A DNA stretch of 64,000 bases. Source: Arctopsyche grandis. Taxonomy: Eukaryota > Arthropoda > Insecta > Trichoptera > Hydropsychidae. The stretch covers positions 24,210,839 through 24,274,838 of the forward strand of contig NC_135356.1 of the NCBI RefSeq assembly GCF_051622035.1, read 5' to 3'. The translations under genes were made by a program, and so were the position numbers. How positions within the stretch are numbered: the stretch's first letter is position 1; each line of letters begins with the position of its first letter. A model generated the notes under the pieces. It saw only the letters and a list, made by a program, of their open reading frames with translations. It had not been told where the DNA came from and ran no database searches. Positions 44,701 through 54,317 of the stretch are shown here, piece by piece.

Positions 44701-45796
44701 CCCGGGATTCGTCAATCAAGCCAACGGGACTCAAACTCCCCCAAATTCAAAATCGACAAAAAAGACGCACAACCATTCCCACAGATGTAATCCTTGCTAT
44801 CCACCACAGAATAACCAGGACAGTGCTAGTTTGGAAGCATACGATCTGGCAAGCCCCTGCTGCGATCCTCATTGCGTACCCAGTACTAGGAGACGCATGC
44901 GACATCACAAGCATCATGAGAAAGAGCATCATCATCATCACCACCACCATAGGAAAAAGGAGAAGGTGAGACCACCCGAAAAAGAAAATACGAAGAGGGA
45001 ATCCTCGTCACAGACCAGATCCAAATCGCAGTGCCAAGCTCCACCTCTTCAGAGTGCTCCAAGATATCGCTACCTAAACTTTGGAGCTGGTCTCGTCAGC
45101 CAATGCAGCTTGCAATCTTGCACTTCGAGCGAAGTAAGCGTCACAGTTCCGACTTGTGAAAGCTCAGTAGCCAGTTATACAACGTCTCTAAGCACAGACA
45201 CCCTTTACTGGGATAATCCAAACGAAAACAGACATGCCAGAACGCCTCCGAAGATGCAAAACGTCAACCATCATCACCATCAGATATATCAGCCGCAGTA
45301 CAAGCCGAAATCTTGGGACAACTTGACAACGAAAGCTTTCGGAGGATATGGCTTTGGGTATGGGTATTCTGACACTTCATCAAAGCAAAATTCGAAAGGC
45401 CATAACAGAGCGCACAGCACCAAAAGTACTCACGAGCATCGCAACCACAGACACTCGGCCAACGAGAAGCAGATTCAGCACAGGATATACGTGCAGCATC
45501 AGCCACATCAGCGGTATCCTCAGCCGAACAAATCCACCGAGAGTCTGTTGGTTGTCTCCAAGTACCACGACCCCACCCTGTCCGATTCGAGCATATCGTG
45601 CGAGTGCCTGGACGTGGGATCACCAGATAGCACAATCAAATCCGCTGGAAGGTTTTTTCCGAGGAACCCTGGAAACTTGGCTATGAGCCCGACTGATCAA
45701 CGGAATACAGGGTATTACTCACAGCACATTCCGCACCCTCAAGGCAAACGCTGTCATAACATACCATCGACTAGTTCGGAAATCACCCGACTTTAA
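35644..45796 (+). CDS. Tamalin/GRASP-family PDZ scaffold protein
   Basis: Tamalin/GRASP and its relative CYTIP bind cytohesin-type Arf exchange factors and, through a PDZ domain, membrane receptors. They link cargo trafficking to Arf signalling under the membrane. The exons 35644-35766, 40844-40987, 43297-43503 and 44261-45796 are all phase 0 and give 669 residues. Residues ~60-157 form the PDZ domain ([39 protein letters not shown]), and 159-200 a leucine-rich helix matching the cytohesin-binding segment ([17 protein letters not shown]). The last ~470 residues are low-complexity, with His runs (HHHHHHHH near residue 390) and Gly/Tyr patches. The C-terminus EITRL is a class I PDZ ligand, as in mammalian tamalin (ending ESQL). 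It is longer than the mammalian protein (~395) because of this tail. Additional coding exons within the 5-kb intron cannot be excluded. Confidence 0.85.
35767..35883. repeat. ~115-bp block, copy 2 (inverted)
   Basis: Reverse complement of 32276-32392. It starts at the exon boundary so that the donor GTAAAT is its first bases, and it runs into the RTE-like tail on its right. Confidence 0.8.
35905..36245 (-). mobile_element. RTE-like LINE 3' end with ATGATG tail
   Basis: Read on the minus strand: [15 protein letters not shown] and GRRN-like frames, then the conserved [19 protein letters not shown] end in shifted frames, finishing in (GATGAT) at 35921-35908. Longer than the copies at 2117 and 32090 but frameshifted. 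In the first coding intron of the PDZ gene. Confidence 0.75.
36690..36800 (-). repeat. tRNA-derived SINE head, CAGCAGC family
   Basis: The minus strand reads AACCAGCAGCATAGATCAAC, then GGGTTCAATCCC (B-box) and GCTGCTGGCCAGACCTTGG. Only the tRNA-related head and junction remain. Confidence 0.7.
36801..38340. other. PDZ-gene intron, nothing recognised
   Basis: Non-coding. A 77-codon frame at 37331-37564 has mixed composition but no recognised family. Confidence 0.4.
38361..38422. repeat. Short inverted repeat (hairpin)
   Basis: CCGGGTTCAGATAACACTTC AGA on the left, and its imperfect inverse TCTGAAGTGTAGTATGGACCC GG on the right, separated by about 15 bp. It could be a solo MITE remnant. Confidence 0.6.
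38460..39170 (-). mobile_element. LINE fragment (endonuclease-RT), frameshifted
   Basis: The minus strand gives [19 protein letters not shown] and [20 protein letters not shown] frameshift follows, then [38 protein letters not shown], and [15 protein letters not shown]. This is the post-RT region of the insect RTE/craniofacial-development-2-like LINE ORF. Broken and 5' truncated, in the PDZ-gene intron. Confidence 0.85.
39171..39826. other. PDZ-gene intron, nothing recognised
   Basis: AT-rich DNA. A weak inverted pair around GCGTCAACTCGGTATTAATA (39406) and TGACAGCACCTCATAGTATC (39302) resembles the GACACGATACGAGTAA termini at 56810-56952 and 58826-58935. Confidence 0.35.
39827..40302 (+). 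repeat. Full-length-looking SINE, CAGCAGC family
   Basis: Head ACATAACCAGCAGCGTGGCTCGG with a B-box-like GAGTTCGATCCCTTG, junction GCTGCTGGTCAGACCAGG and body TTGAAACGATTCCCG...ATTGGC. A terminal hairpin-like GCCAGGAAGGCGCATTGGGG / AATGCCTTCCTGG follows, then an (AATAAA)n tail at 40276-40302. The most complete copy in the window. Confidence 0.75.
40844..40987 (+). CDS. PDZ gene exon: start of PDZ domain
   Basis: Acceptor TTGAATTTCAG, donor AAGAAG/GTGAAC, phase 0 at both ends, 48 codons. [20 protein letters not shown] aligns with mammalian tamalin around its carboxylate-binding loop. Cys-Phe stands where Gly-Phe is usual. Confidence 0.85.
40988..42768. other. PDZ-gene intron, nothing recognised
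   Basis: AT-rich DNA with ACATACATACAT/ATGTATGTATG inverted microsatellite at 42580-42607. Confidence 0.4.
42769..42943. mobile_element. PIF/Harbinger-like MITE, 175 bp
   Basis: Ends GGGCTGGGCCGCACCGTGCA and, from the right, GGGCCGGGCCGCACCGTGCA (one mismatch over about 24 bp). Exact TTA duplication at 42766-42768 and 42944-42946. No ORF. In the intron of the PDZ gene. Confidence 0.9.
43297..43503 (+). CDS. PDZ gene exon: rest of PDZ domain
   Basis: Acceptor GTTTTATAG, donor AGAAAG/GTGGGT, phase 0, 69 codons. Contains the [15 protein letters not shown] core and the second helix ([11 protein letters not shown]). Confidence 0.92.
44261..45796 (+). CDS. PDZ gene last exon: leucine-rich helix and long His-rich tail
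   Basis: Acceptor GTGAAATTTCAG, 511 codons and stop TAA at 45794-45796. A helix with heptad leucines is followed by about 470 residues rich in His, Ser, Pro and Gln, including several His-only runs and a Cys/His patch ([21 protein letters not shown]). The base composition is clearly coding-like against the flanks. AATAAA-like sites follow at about 45911. Confidence 0.9.
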   Translation: MELHIRYIELQRMLQDKTNELERLCLRERELLDGKWKTHSLPSQRKKNANDTGEETPLEEDGPNYLYCRPTVSTEDVASKQKHTQVMLTYQYLDPSYRAYVLQPSTSRSGDYVVSLGPPRSRSDHHHFIVKTPCDSQGVSITSRPIHPGFVNQANGTQTPPNSKSTKKTHNHSHRCNPCYPPQNNQDSASLEAYDLASPCCDPHCVPSTRRRMRHHKHHEKEHHHHHHHHRKKEKVRPPEKENTKRESSSQTRSKSQCQAPPLQSAPRYRYLNFGAGLVSQCSLQSCTSSEVSVTVPTCESSVASYTTSLSTDTLYWDNPNENRHARTPPKMQNVNHHHHQIYQPQYKPKSWDNLTTKAFGGYGFGYGYSDTSSKQNSKGHNRAHSTKSTHEHRNHRHSANEKQIQHRIYVQHQPHQRYPQPNKSTESLLVVSKYHDPTLSDSSISCECLDVGSPDSTIKSAGRFFPRNPGNLAMSPTDQRNTGYYSQHIPHPQGKRCHNIPSTSSEITRL

Positions 45797-48316
45797 ATTT
45801 CAAATTATGATACTGTCTAAAAGCCATGATAAAATATATGTATGTATGTATGTGTGTGTGTATGTATAAGAAAGAGTGAATTTCATTATTAAGAAGTTTT
45901 TTTTTTGAGAAAATAAATATTACTAGAACAATTATTATATAATATGTACAATATGATTTTGAATTATCAGTAAATAAATATAATAGTTAAACAAGGAATT
46001 GTACTGTATCTAATACATAAATGAATTTTTCAAAAGAAGTATCATTAAGTCACTTTGTACTTTGTTACGCAAAGTTCTACATATATAATAGAGCGATAGT
46101 TGAAAATAGACTGATTGAAATTAATTGAGAGATAATAGAAAAATAAATAAAGCGAATGGAAATAGTGAAAAGATAATAAATTTTTGAAGTACATAAATTA
46201 ACGTATATATGTATGTATGCAAAAATTTGATTTAAATCGATTTAACATAAATATGTATTTTTGGCTTCATAACCTACGAATTTTAAACAATTATTATTTT
46301 ACAATAATAGGCAACCGAGTCTATGAATCTATTGCTACATAATTTGTCTTATGATACATAGTTTTGTTTTCTATACAATATTTTATTATTATGTATTTCT
46401 TTTTTTATGTTTTTAATCGATGTTTTTCAATATGTAATGTTTATATTGATTGTTACTATGTTTATAAAAATATTTAGAAAAATATATAGTTGATATGGTA
46501 TTATCATCGTTTCATTTGAATTAAAAATAAGTTACTAGTCCCAAAATACAAGTAACTACTTACAAGTGCAAGGGCAAGTATTTATACAATCAGAGTGATA
46601 ATTTGAACCAATCATTTAACAAAGTAATTTAGATACATAGCAACATTCTTGTGTAAGACGGTTTTTATCAAGAGATTTATGCATATCCGTCAAGTGCTAG
46701 AGATAAAGACAGTTTATTATATGGTTCTGGATAATGATTGATATATTTGAGAATTGTATGGGCTATGAGACAGCTGCAACTGCAGTAATAAAGATTATGA
46801 AAAATAACACTTAAGAATTGTCGTCTGTGTCTGTGACTGTGTCGTCTTAAAATAACAAAAAACGTAGAGACCCTAATAAATTATAATCTTCAAGTATCTT
46901 CAAGATAAACAGGTCGTGTGACTGTATCGTCTTAAAATAACCAACAATATGAAAACCCTAATAAATTGGAAAATAAATATATTGAAAAATCTAATCAATT
47001 ATTATATAATAGATAATTTTAAGAATAAACATCAATAGTGGCATTCAAATAGTTAACGAAGTTAGACAATACGTAGCGTTATTTTGTATTATGTAGACAT
47101 ACTTAAAACTTTGCAAGCTTGTAGATCTTGGTTTTACGATATCGCGGATTACTTTTGATCCTCGCTAAAATTCGTAAAAGACTAATTAATATTGAAATTC
47201 ATGAAAGCAATCAAAAGTACCGAAAAGGTGGTCGTCTCACGAAAAACTACATCTAGATTTCATTTTGGGGTGAAATCGGAAGAAACACGGGAAAGATCGA
47301 TAAAAACGTGACATGTTTAAATGGTTCCACGGGAAAAAATATATACGGAAGATTCCTATTTTATCATTTATATATGAAGTATATATACAGTTACAGAGAT
47401 GTCGTTGATTAAAAATATTTTAAGAACACGAATTTTCTTGGGACCCGCAGTTTAAACGCAGACTACATAAACACGAGAATTCTCGTGATCCGCCGTCAAA
47501 GGTTGGGCACTCAAACAAGAGAATTTTCGTGACCCGCTTGCAAAGTGTTAAGCGACCATACCACCAGTGGCGTAGCTATGAATTTTGGTACTCATCCAAA
47601 AAATAAGCAAATTACCTCCTTACGTGATTTTTAAAAATATGAGATGAAATAATTCTAATCATTTGTATCACATATTTACTTAACAGGCTTTAAAAAAATT
47701 TCTTTCTCAATTTAAGATTTCTTTTTCAATTTTGGGAAAACACCAATAAGAAGAACTTTAAGCTCTATTTTTGTTTGAGTTCAATAGTTAGCAATGCAAG
47801 TTTTTTTGGTCTTTTTTTGGTCCAAAAAATAAGCAATGCAAGTTTCTTTGGTAATCTCTTATGATAATTTTTAATGTAGAATGTAAAAGTTACTGTGTCT
47901 ATAGACTAGTCTTCTGTTTTGTCTTTTGAATAAATAGCTCAAATTGATTGGATACATTTAAGTATCAGTAAAAAGAACAAGTTTTCAGTCATTAGCTATA
48001 TTTAAAGGATTAGTCATCCAGAGACTCAGGTCAACCTACAAGCAATCGAAAAACCCATTAAGTTTTCTGCAGCACAATCCATTTGAGAGCACAATTCGTA
48101 CCAAACAAATAAGTAATGCACACTGAGTCCTGTAAATTGTAAATATATCCTGTGAAAACAAGATCAATCACGTTTTATGAGAAATACATTGTTTTAAATT
48201 TAAACAAACATTCCTCGGTGTGATTGTCGTACGTGATTATTGGCAAAAATTGAAATGCTTCATATAACTCGATGGTATTAATTTTATTTGCTCTCGAATA
48301 AAGCTCTGCCCGATAC
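45797..48316. other. PDZ gene 3' UTR / intergenic
   Basis: No gene. Contains candidate poly(A) signals near 45911 and 45971 and AT-rich DNA. Phrases such as ACACGAGAATTCTCGTGATC / AGAGAATTTTCGTGACCCGC (47415-47550) repeat imperfectly two to three times. Confidence 0.45.
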
Positions 48317-49230
48317 GTGCATTTTATGATAAACCTGGGCTTTTCAAGCACTCTTCCAATACTGAATTGGTGTAATAGAGTCGGAACAAGGGAGAAAAAT
48401 TTGAATCAGATAGTACATAATAATAATATAATCTATAGTACATTTTTAAACAAAGCAGCTGTTATTCTTAATATAAAATCAAAGCAAAAATCAGTTCCAA
48501 GTGAAACTTCAAGTTCTGACGACTATCCATTAAATCAAAATGTACACTTGGCTCCAATGGGCATCCTAAAATTTAATGGCACATTGTAGTCATGGGGGAA
48601 GTTCCATGATGTATTCACGACTGTTGTATGTAATAATAAACAATATCATAGAACAGAACTAAGATATTGCTTAAGAACTACTTTTGATCATCCAAGGATG
48701 ATGATAAAATTAAAAATGAATGCAATATTTTTTTTAATTTCAAAGCTATTCAAACTGAAACGTATCATGAACTGAAGCGCCTCGCGGATGGCGTCACAGT
48801 AAACTTGCGAACTATATAAGTCTTAGGTGAACCAATCGGCAAATGGGATAGTTTATAAATTTGTATTGTGCTTTACAAACTCCCATATAAGATACAATTA
48901 AATTGGGAAAAAACAATATTAAATAACGACATGCCATCATATAGTCCTATTGAAAATTTTAGTCCTTCAATCTAATTCCACCAAATCAATTGTTCAAGAT
49001 AATAGTTAATCGCCAAGAACACACACAAGTCAGATATCTAAATCTGAAGCTATCAAAAAATTGTCTTGTACTTACTGTCAAAACAACAAATACACAAATC
49101 TATGTGCAACGTTATTGCAACAAGTACCTTACCAGAAACAACGATTAGAAATCGCGAAGGGATTATGTCTAAATTGTTTAAGGCTCGGTCAATTTGGGAT
49201 GATTTTTTCTGCGCGCTTTTTAAAATGTCT
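48317..49230 (+). pseudogene. BEL/Pao LTR-retrotransposon gag remnant
   Basis: The frame at 48530 reads LAPMGILKFNGTL, then past a stop WGKFHDVFTTVVCNNKQY, matching the BEL/Pao gag FDG-W--FHD-F phrase. At 49052-49200 there is CTYCQNNKYTNLCATLLQQV followed by RLEIAKGLCLNCLRLG, the gag zinc-knuckle region. Several stops and frameshifts lie between, and no protease, RT, integrase or LTRs are seen. A dead fragment, abutting the satellite array. Confidence 0.7.
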
Positions 49231-49302
49231 CTGTATACATTTACATACTTCAGATGGATGGATTAAAATAATCAACATAGAAAACAGTTGAATAATAAAA
49301 AT

Positions 49303-51440
49303 GAATATTTTCTACATTGAAAATTAAAATCATACTTATATTTTTGTCGGCCGGATAAACAAGTATAATTTTATCGATTGTATTTTGTAGGTATATATGA
49401 TGAAATGCATTTCGATCGATAAAATTAATTTATTCAAATTTTCTGCATTGAAAATTAAAATCATACTTATACTGTTGTCGGCCGGATAAACAAGTATATT
49501 TTTATCGATTGTATTTTGTAGGTATATATGATGAAATGCATTTCGATCGATAAAATTAATTTATTCAAATTTTTTGCATTGAAATTTAAAATCATACTTA
49601 TACTGTTGTCGGCCGGATAAACAAGTATATTTTTATCGATTGTATTTTGTAGGTTTATACGATGAAATGCATTTCGATCGATAAAATAAATTTATTCAAA
49701 TTTTCTGCATTGAAAATTAAAATCATACTCATACTATTGTCGGCCGGATAAACAAGTATATTTTTATCGATTGTATTTTGTAGATATATTCGATGAAATG
49801 CATTTCGATCGATAAAATTAATTTATTCAAATTTTCTGCATTGAAAATTAAAATCATACTCATACTGTTGTCGGCCGGATAAACAAGTATATTTTTATCG
49901 ATTGTATTTTGTAGGTATATATGATGAAATGCATTTCGATCGATAAAATTAATTTATTCAAATTTTTTGCATTGAAATTTAAAATCATACTTATACTGTT
50001 GTCGGCCGGATAAACAAGTATATTTTTATCGATTGTATTTTGTAGGTTTATACGATGAAATGCATTTCGATCGATAAAATAAATTTATTCAAATTTTCTG
50101 CATTGAAAATTAAAATCATACTCATACTATTGTCGGCCGGATAAACAAGTATATTTTTATCGATTGTATTTTGTAGATATATTCGATGAAATGCATTTCG
50201 ATCGATAAAATTAATTTATTCAAATTTTCTGCATTGAAAATTAAAATCATACTTATACTTTTGTCGGCCGGATAAACAAGTATATTTTTATCGATTGTAT
50301 TTTGTAGGTATATACGATAAAATGCATTTCGATCGATAAAATTAATTTATTCAAATTTTTTGCATTGAAAATTAAAATCTACTTATACTGTTGTCGGCCG
50401 GATAAACAAGTATATTTTTATCGATTGTATTTTGTTGATATATACGATGAAATGCATTTCGATCGATAAAATAAATTTATTCAAATTTTCTGCATTGAAA
50501 ATTAAAATCATACTCATACTGTTGTCGGCCGGATAAACAAGTATGATATTATCGATTGTATTTTGTAGGTATATACGATAAAATGCATTTCGATCGATAA
50601 AATTAATTTATTCAAATTTTATGCATTGAAAATTAAAATCATACTTATACTGTTGACGGCCGGATAAACAAGTATATTTTTATCGATTGTATTTTGTTGG
50701 TATATACGATGAAATGCATTTCGATCGATAAAATTAATTTATTCAAATTTTCTGCATTGAAAATTAAAATCATACTCGTACTGTTGTCGCCCGGATAAAC
50801 AAGTATGATATTATCGATTGTATTTTCTAGGTACATATATACGATGAAATACATTTCGATCGATAAAATTAATTTATTCAAATTTTCTGCATTGAAAATT
50901 AAAATCATACTCATACTGTTGTCGGCCGGATAAACAAGTATATTTTTATCGATTGTATTTTGTAGGTATATATGATGAAATGCATTTCGATCGATAAAAT
51001 TAATTTATTCAAATTTTTTGCATTGAAATTTAAAATCATACTTATACTGTTGTCGGCCGGATAAACAAGTATATTTTTATCGATTGTATTTTGTAGGTAT
51101 ATACGATAAAATGCATTTCGATCGATAAAATTAATTTATTCAAATTTTCTGCATTGAAAATTAAAATCATACTTATACTGTTGGCGGCCGGATAAACAAG
51201 TATATTTTTATCGATTGTATTTTGTTGGTATATACGATGAAATGCATTTCGATCGATAAAATTAATTTATTCAAATTTTCTGCATTGAAAATTAAAATCA
51301 TACTTATACTGTTGTCGGCCGGATAAACAAGTATATTTTTATCGATTGTATTTTGTAGGTATATATGATGAAATGCATTTCGATCGATAAAATGCAATTA
51401 CTGAAATTTTCTGCGTTGAAAAATAAAATAATATTAAAAC
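49303..51440. repeat. 131-bp satellite array, ~16 units
   Basis: The motif GTCGGCCGGATAAACAAGTA (or a one-base variant) recurs at 49346, 49477, 49608, 49739, 49870, 50001, 50132, 50263, 50393, 50524, 50655, 50786, 50921, 51052, 51183 and 51314. Spacing is 131 bp apart from one of 130 and one of 135. Each unit carries the palindromic TTTCGATCGATAAAAT. Units are over 90% alike by eye. Degenerate units lie at 51441-51530 and 53809-53990. ORFs through it are periodicity artefacts. Confidence 0.97.
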
Positions 51441-51706
51441 TGTTGCTAACCGGATTATTTTTTTTTCAATTGTATTTATAAATCAAATGCATTTCGATCG
51501 GCTAAATTTAATTACTTTACCATTTCTGGTTCCGCCTTCCTGTTTCAGTTTTTTTTCAGTTCTGGATATAGATTCCTTTTTCAGTTCCGGATCAGTTCAG
51601 GTGTGTTATTAATTTCTGAAAAACAAATTAATGTTTACTTATAAGATTAAACATTTTTAAGCGGTTTATATTACAAATACCGAGCGAATCCGAGTAAAAC
51701 CACTAG
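51441..51706 (+). mobile_element. Degenerate satellite edge and Helitron family 1 3' end
   Basis: A decayed satellite unit, then TTCCGGATC-rich DNA also seen at 52690-52800, then the conserved terminus AAGCGGTTTATATTACAAAT, hairpin ACCGAGCGAATCCGAGT, AAAACCACTAG and T. This suggests that the satellite array sits inside a Helitron-like element ending at 51706. Confidence 0.6.
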
Positions 51707-52854
51707 TAGCCTATAATCAAAAGTCACAAAATGCGAATGTCACGAAATGTGTGTGTTGTAAATGTGTGTGAAATATTTATTTTTTCCTAAAAAATGAACT
51801 TAATATATGTTTAGTAACATTTTATGAAAGGAAGATGACTTTTTTTTAACAAATTCGTTCATTTCTTTGTTCATTCACTGTGACTTCGGTCATTGTGTTC
51901 TAAAAATGCAAAAATATGATTAATAAAAAATATTTAACAATAAAAATTAAGACTTGATTATGATTGGATATTAAAGAAACCTTGCAAAATGTCAAAAAAC
52001 GTTAACGGTGTCGTGTATTTTTGGAATCAAATCGAGAATATAAACGATCGGGGCACACGTATTCTGCCCCAAAGAGAGCTTTACACAGCGAACTAAAAGC
52101 GACCTTTTCTCTTTTCCTCCAATGACCGACCAAACAGACCATTTGCTACTGTCAGAGTAGCAGGCAAATTGACGATGGCGACCACGAGACCATGGCATGT
52201 AGGCGACTGCCCCAAGCTTCATTACGAGCTGGTTCTGTTCACTCCATATTGTTCGTGTATGATGAACGCTACACAATAGTGAGCAGTATAAATAAAACAT
52301 TTTTTTAATCTTGACTATCAATCAATTGAATTTAATTACCAAAAATATACTTTGTTTTTTGATTAGGAGAAATGTGTGTGGGGTACTGCTCCAGTTGCTC
52401 TTAAAAACGAGCGGCCACTGACCACATCTACGAAAATCGCATGCGCGGATGTCCCGGTGCACGAAAATCCGGTGTACAGTAAACTGCGCAATCATTATTG
52501 CGAGAATGTTTTTTTCATTGATAATAATAAAAATCTAGTAAAAACTGAATTATTTAACAATAAAAGCTTGAAATCTTTAATGTCATTATTCATTTTTACG
52601 ATCTTATTATTTCGACAATTTTCTCATACATTTCTTCAAATATGGGATTCACCGTCAAGCAAGGATAAATATAAAGATAAAATATCACCGAAAACAGAAA
52701 AAATATCAGTTCCGCATTCCGATTCCTTTTGAAGTTCCGGATCCAGATTCCTGTTTTAGTTCCAGATCCCGATTCCTTTCTCATTTATGGTTTCGGATTC
52801 TTTTTTTTATAATATTTATAACAAATTATATTTAAACACTTGTCAACCGAATAA
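51707..52854. other. Intergenic, dispersed-repeat fragments only
   Basis: No gene. 52590-52690 is a copy of the TTTCTTCAAATATGGGA repeat. 52690-52850 has GTTCCGGATCC-type short repeats and the start of a decayed satellite unit. Confidence 0.4.
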
Positions 52855-52862
52855 ATAAGTAT

Positions 52863-53800
52863 GTATGTATATGGCGGCTATACGAAATGGCCGAGTTTCG
52901 GTCACCATATACGAGTTGGGACCAGCTCGGCCAAGTTGTCTGTCGCTACTTTACTTTCCACCCGCCCATCCGATTAAACAGTCGTGCTTTAACAATTCCG
53001 TCGTTTGGCTACGTCCACACTACCGATATCTACACCCGATATTCTCGAATTTTCCATATCCAGTTCCCAAATTGCAACCTGTGGTTCAGTGGCGGCTCGT
53101 GAGAATTCATAGAGGGGGGGGGGGGTGCAGAGATTAATCGGGTTGTATTAGCTCGTTGACCATACCGGTGATCAAATGTAGACAAAAATAGCATGCATAT
53201 GTACTATACTAGGAGGTCTGCAGCCCTGCAGCCCATATGGACGGCAAAAATAGCATGCATTTGTACTCAGTCTCCGTGACGAGCCAGAATGTTAAATTAC
53301 AGAAAACACAAATATCGGAAGGCAAAGATTGAAAATCGAAAGATCTTAAGTCGAAAGATCAAAAAAAAGGGTGCATGGTAAACGGTACATACTCACTTAA
53401 TTTGCGCGAGCAGGGTACAAAAGAAACAATAGGAACAGGCTTTTCCTCCCGTATTCTGCGCGCGCACATTAAATACGGGAGGAAAAGCCCGTTCCTCTTG
53501 TTCCTGTTGTATCCTGCTCGCGCAAATTAAGTGAGTATGTACCGTTTACCATGCACCCTTTTTTTTTGATCTTTCGATTTTCGATCCTTGCCTTCCGATA
53601 TTTGTGTTTTCTGGAATTTTACATTCTGGCTCGTCACGTAGACCCATTTGTACTATACTGGGAGGGCTGTAGCCCCGCAGCCCATATAGACGAGCCGCCA
53701 CTGCTGTGGTTGCTATTTAGGAAATGGTTATGAAAAAAATCGTGAATATCAGGTGTAGATATCGTTAGTGTGGACGTAGCCTTTTACTCCATACGCCCCC
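52863..53800. mobile_element. Insertion into a satellite unit (8-bp duplication), containing nested elements
   Basis: ATAAGTAT occurs at 52855-52862 and 53801-53808, on each side. The flanks join to form a satellite-like unit (TGTCAACCGAATAA... TATTTTTTCGATTG). Inside, GGCTACGTCCACACTACCGA (53007) and its inverse at 53735-53781 form a second pair of terminal repeats, and within that lies the hAT MITE 53087-53703. Confidence 0.7.
53087..53703. mobile_element. hAT MITE, 617 bp, with large internal inverted repeat
   Basis: Ends CAGTGGCGGCTCGTG and, from the right, CAGTGGCGGCTCGTC. Exact 8-bp duplication CTGTGGTT at 53079-53086 and 53704-53711. The inside is nearly palindromic, with arms of ~150 bp: 53280-53450 (CTCACTTAATTTGCGCGAGC) pairs with 53490-53640. 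No transposase. Confidence 0.9.
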
Positions 53801-53808
53801 ATAAGTAT

Positions 53809-53990
53809 ATTTTTTCGATTGCATTTTATAATCCAAAATGTATTTTGATCGATCAAATTTAACTTCTCAAATTTTCGACGTTGAAAAACGAAATAATATT
53901 TAAATTGTTGTCAACCGAATAATTTATTTTTCAATTGTATTTATAAATGAAATGCATTTTGATCGACAAAATTTAATTACTCTAGTCTGT
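53809..53990. repeat. Degenerate satellite units
   Basis: About one and a half decayed copies of the 131-bp unit (TATTTTGATCGATCAAATTT, TGTTGTCAACCGAATAATTT, AAATGCATTTTGATCGACAA), directly upstream of the Def8 promoter region. Confidence 0.75.
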
Positions 53991-54059
53991 GTACAATAAT
54001 AAAATTATACCTACATAAGCTGTCGCGATCGGATACATTTGTAAAAAAATAGCGAGATA

Positions 54060-54317
54060 CATGGGCGCAATTTCCGCTGCCTGATTCGTATAAAAGAGCG
54101 AGCGCTAGCTGTCAGTGTCAGTTGCGCGCATATCGTTGTCCGAGTCGCACGTTGTCCGCTCTGATACCGAGGACGATAACTGCATACCTTCAGATCGCAT
54201 TCTTCGACGCTGTTCGTTCTGATTATAATCGGACTGTATCCTCGTCGCGTCGCGTCTTCCAAGTTCGTCACAACATCGCCCACCACTTTGTACCAGCATC
54301 TAATTCGAACATCAGAA
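54060..54317 (+). promoter_or_regulatory. Def8 promoter / 5' UTR
   Basis: Base composition shifts to GC-richer, CpG-containing DNA about 250 bp before the start codon. Initiator-like TCAGT sequences occur in GCTGTCAGTGTCAGTTGCGC at 54108-54127. The minus-strand frame of 151 codons across this stretch is an antisense shadow. Confidence 0.5.

Noticed and set aside
45264..45635. Minus-strand ORF of 123 codons with many Cys
   Set aside because: Antisense shadow of the PDZ gene's last exon; the Cys/Trp excess mirrors its Ser/His/Gln codons.
50645..51397. Minus-strand ORFs of 89 and 74 codons with near-identical sequence
   Set aside because: They lie in the 131-bp satellite and repeat with its period; 131 is not a multiple of three, so frames break at each unit. 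Not genes.
49303..51440. CRISPR-like regular repeats
   Set aside because: Units are contiguous 131-bp tandem copies without spacers, in a eukaryotic setting.
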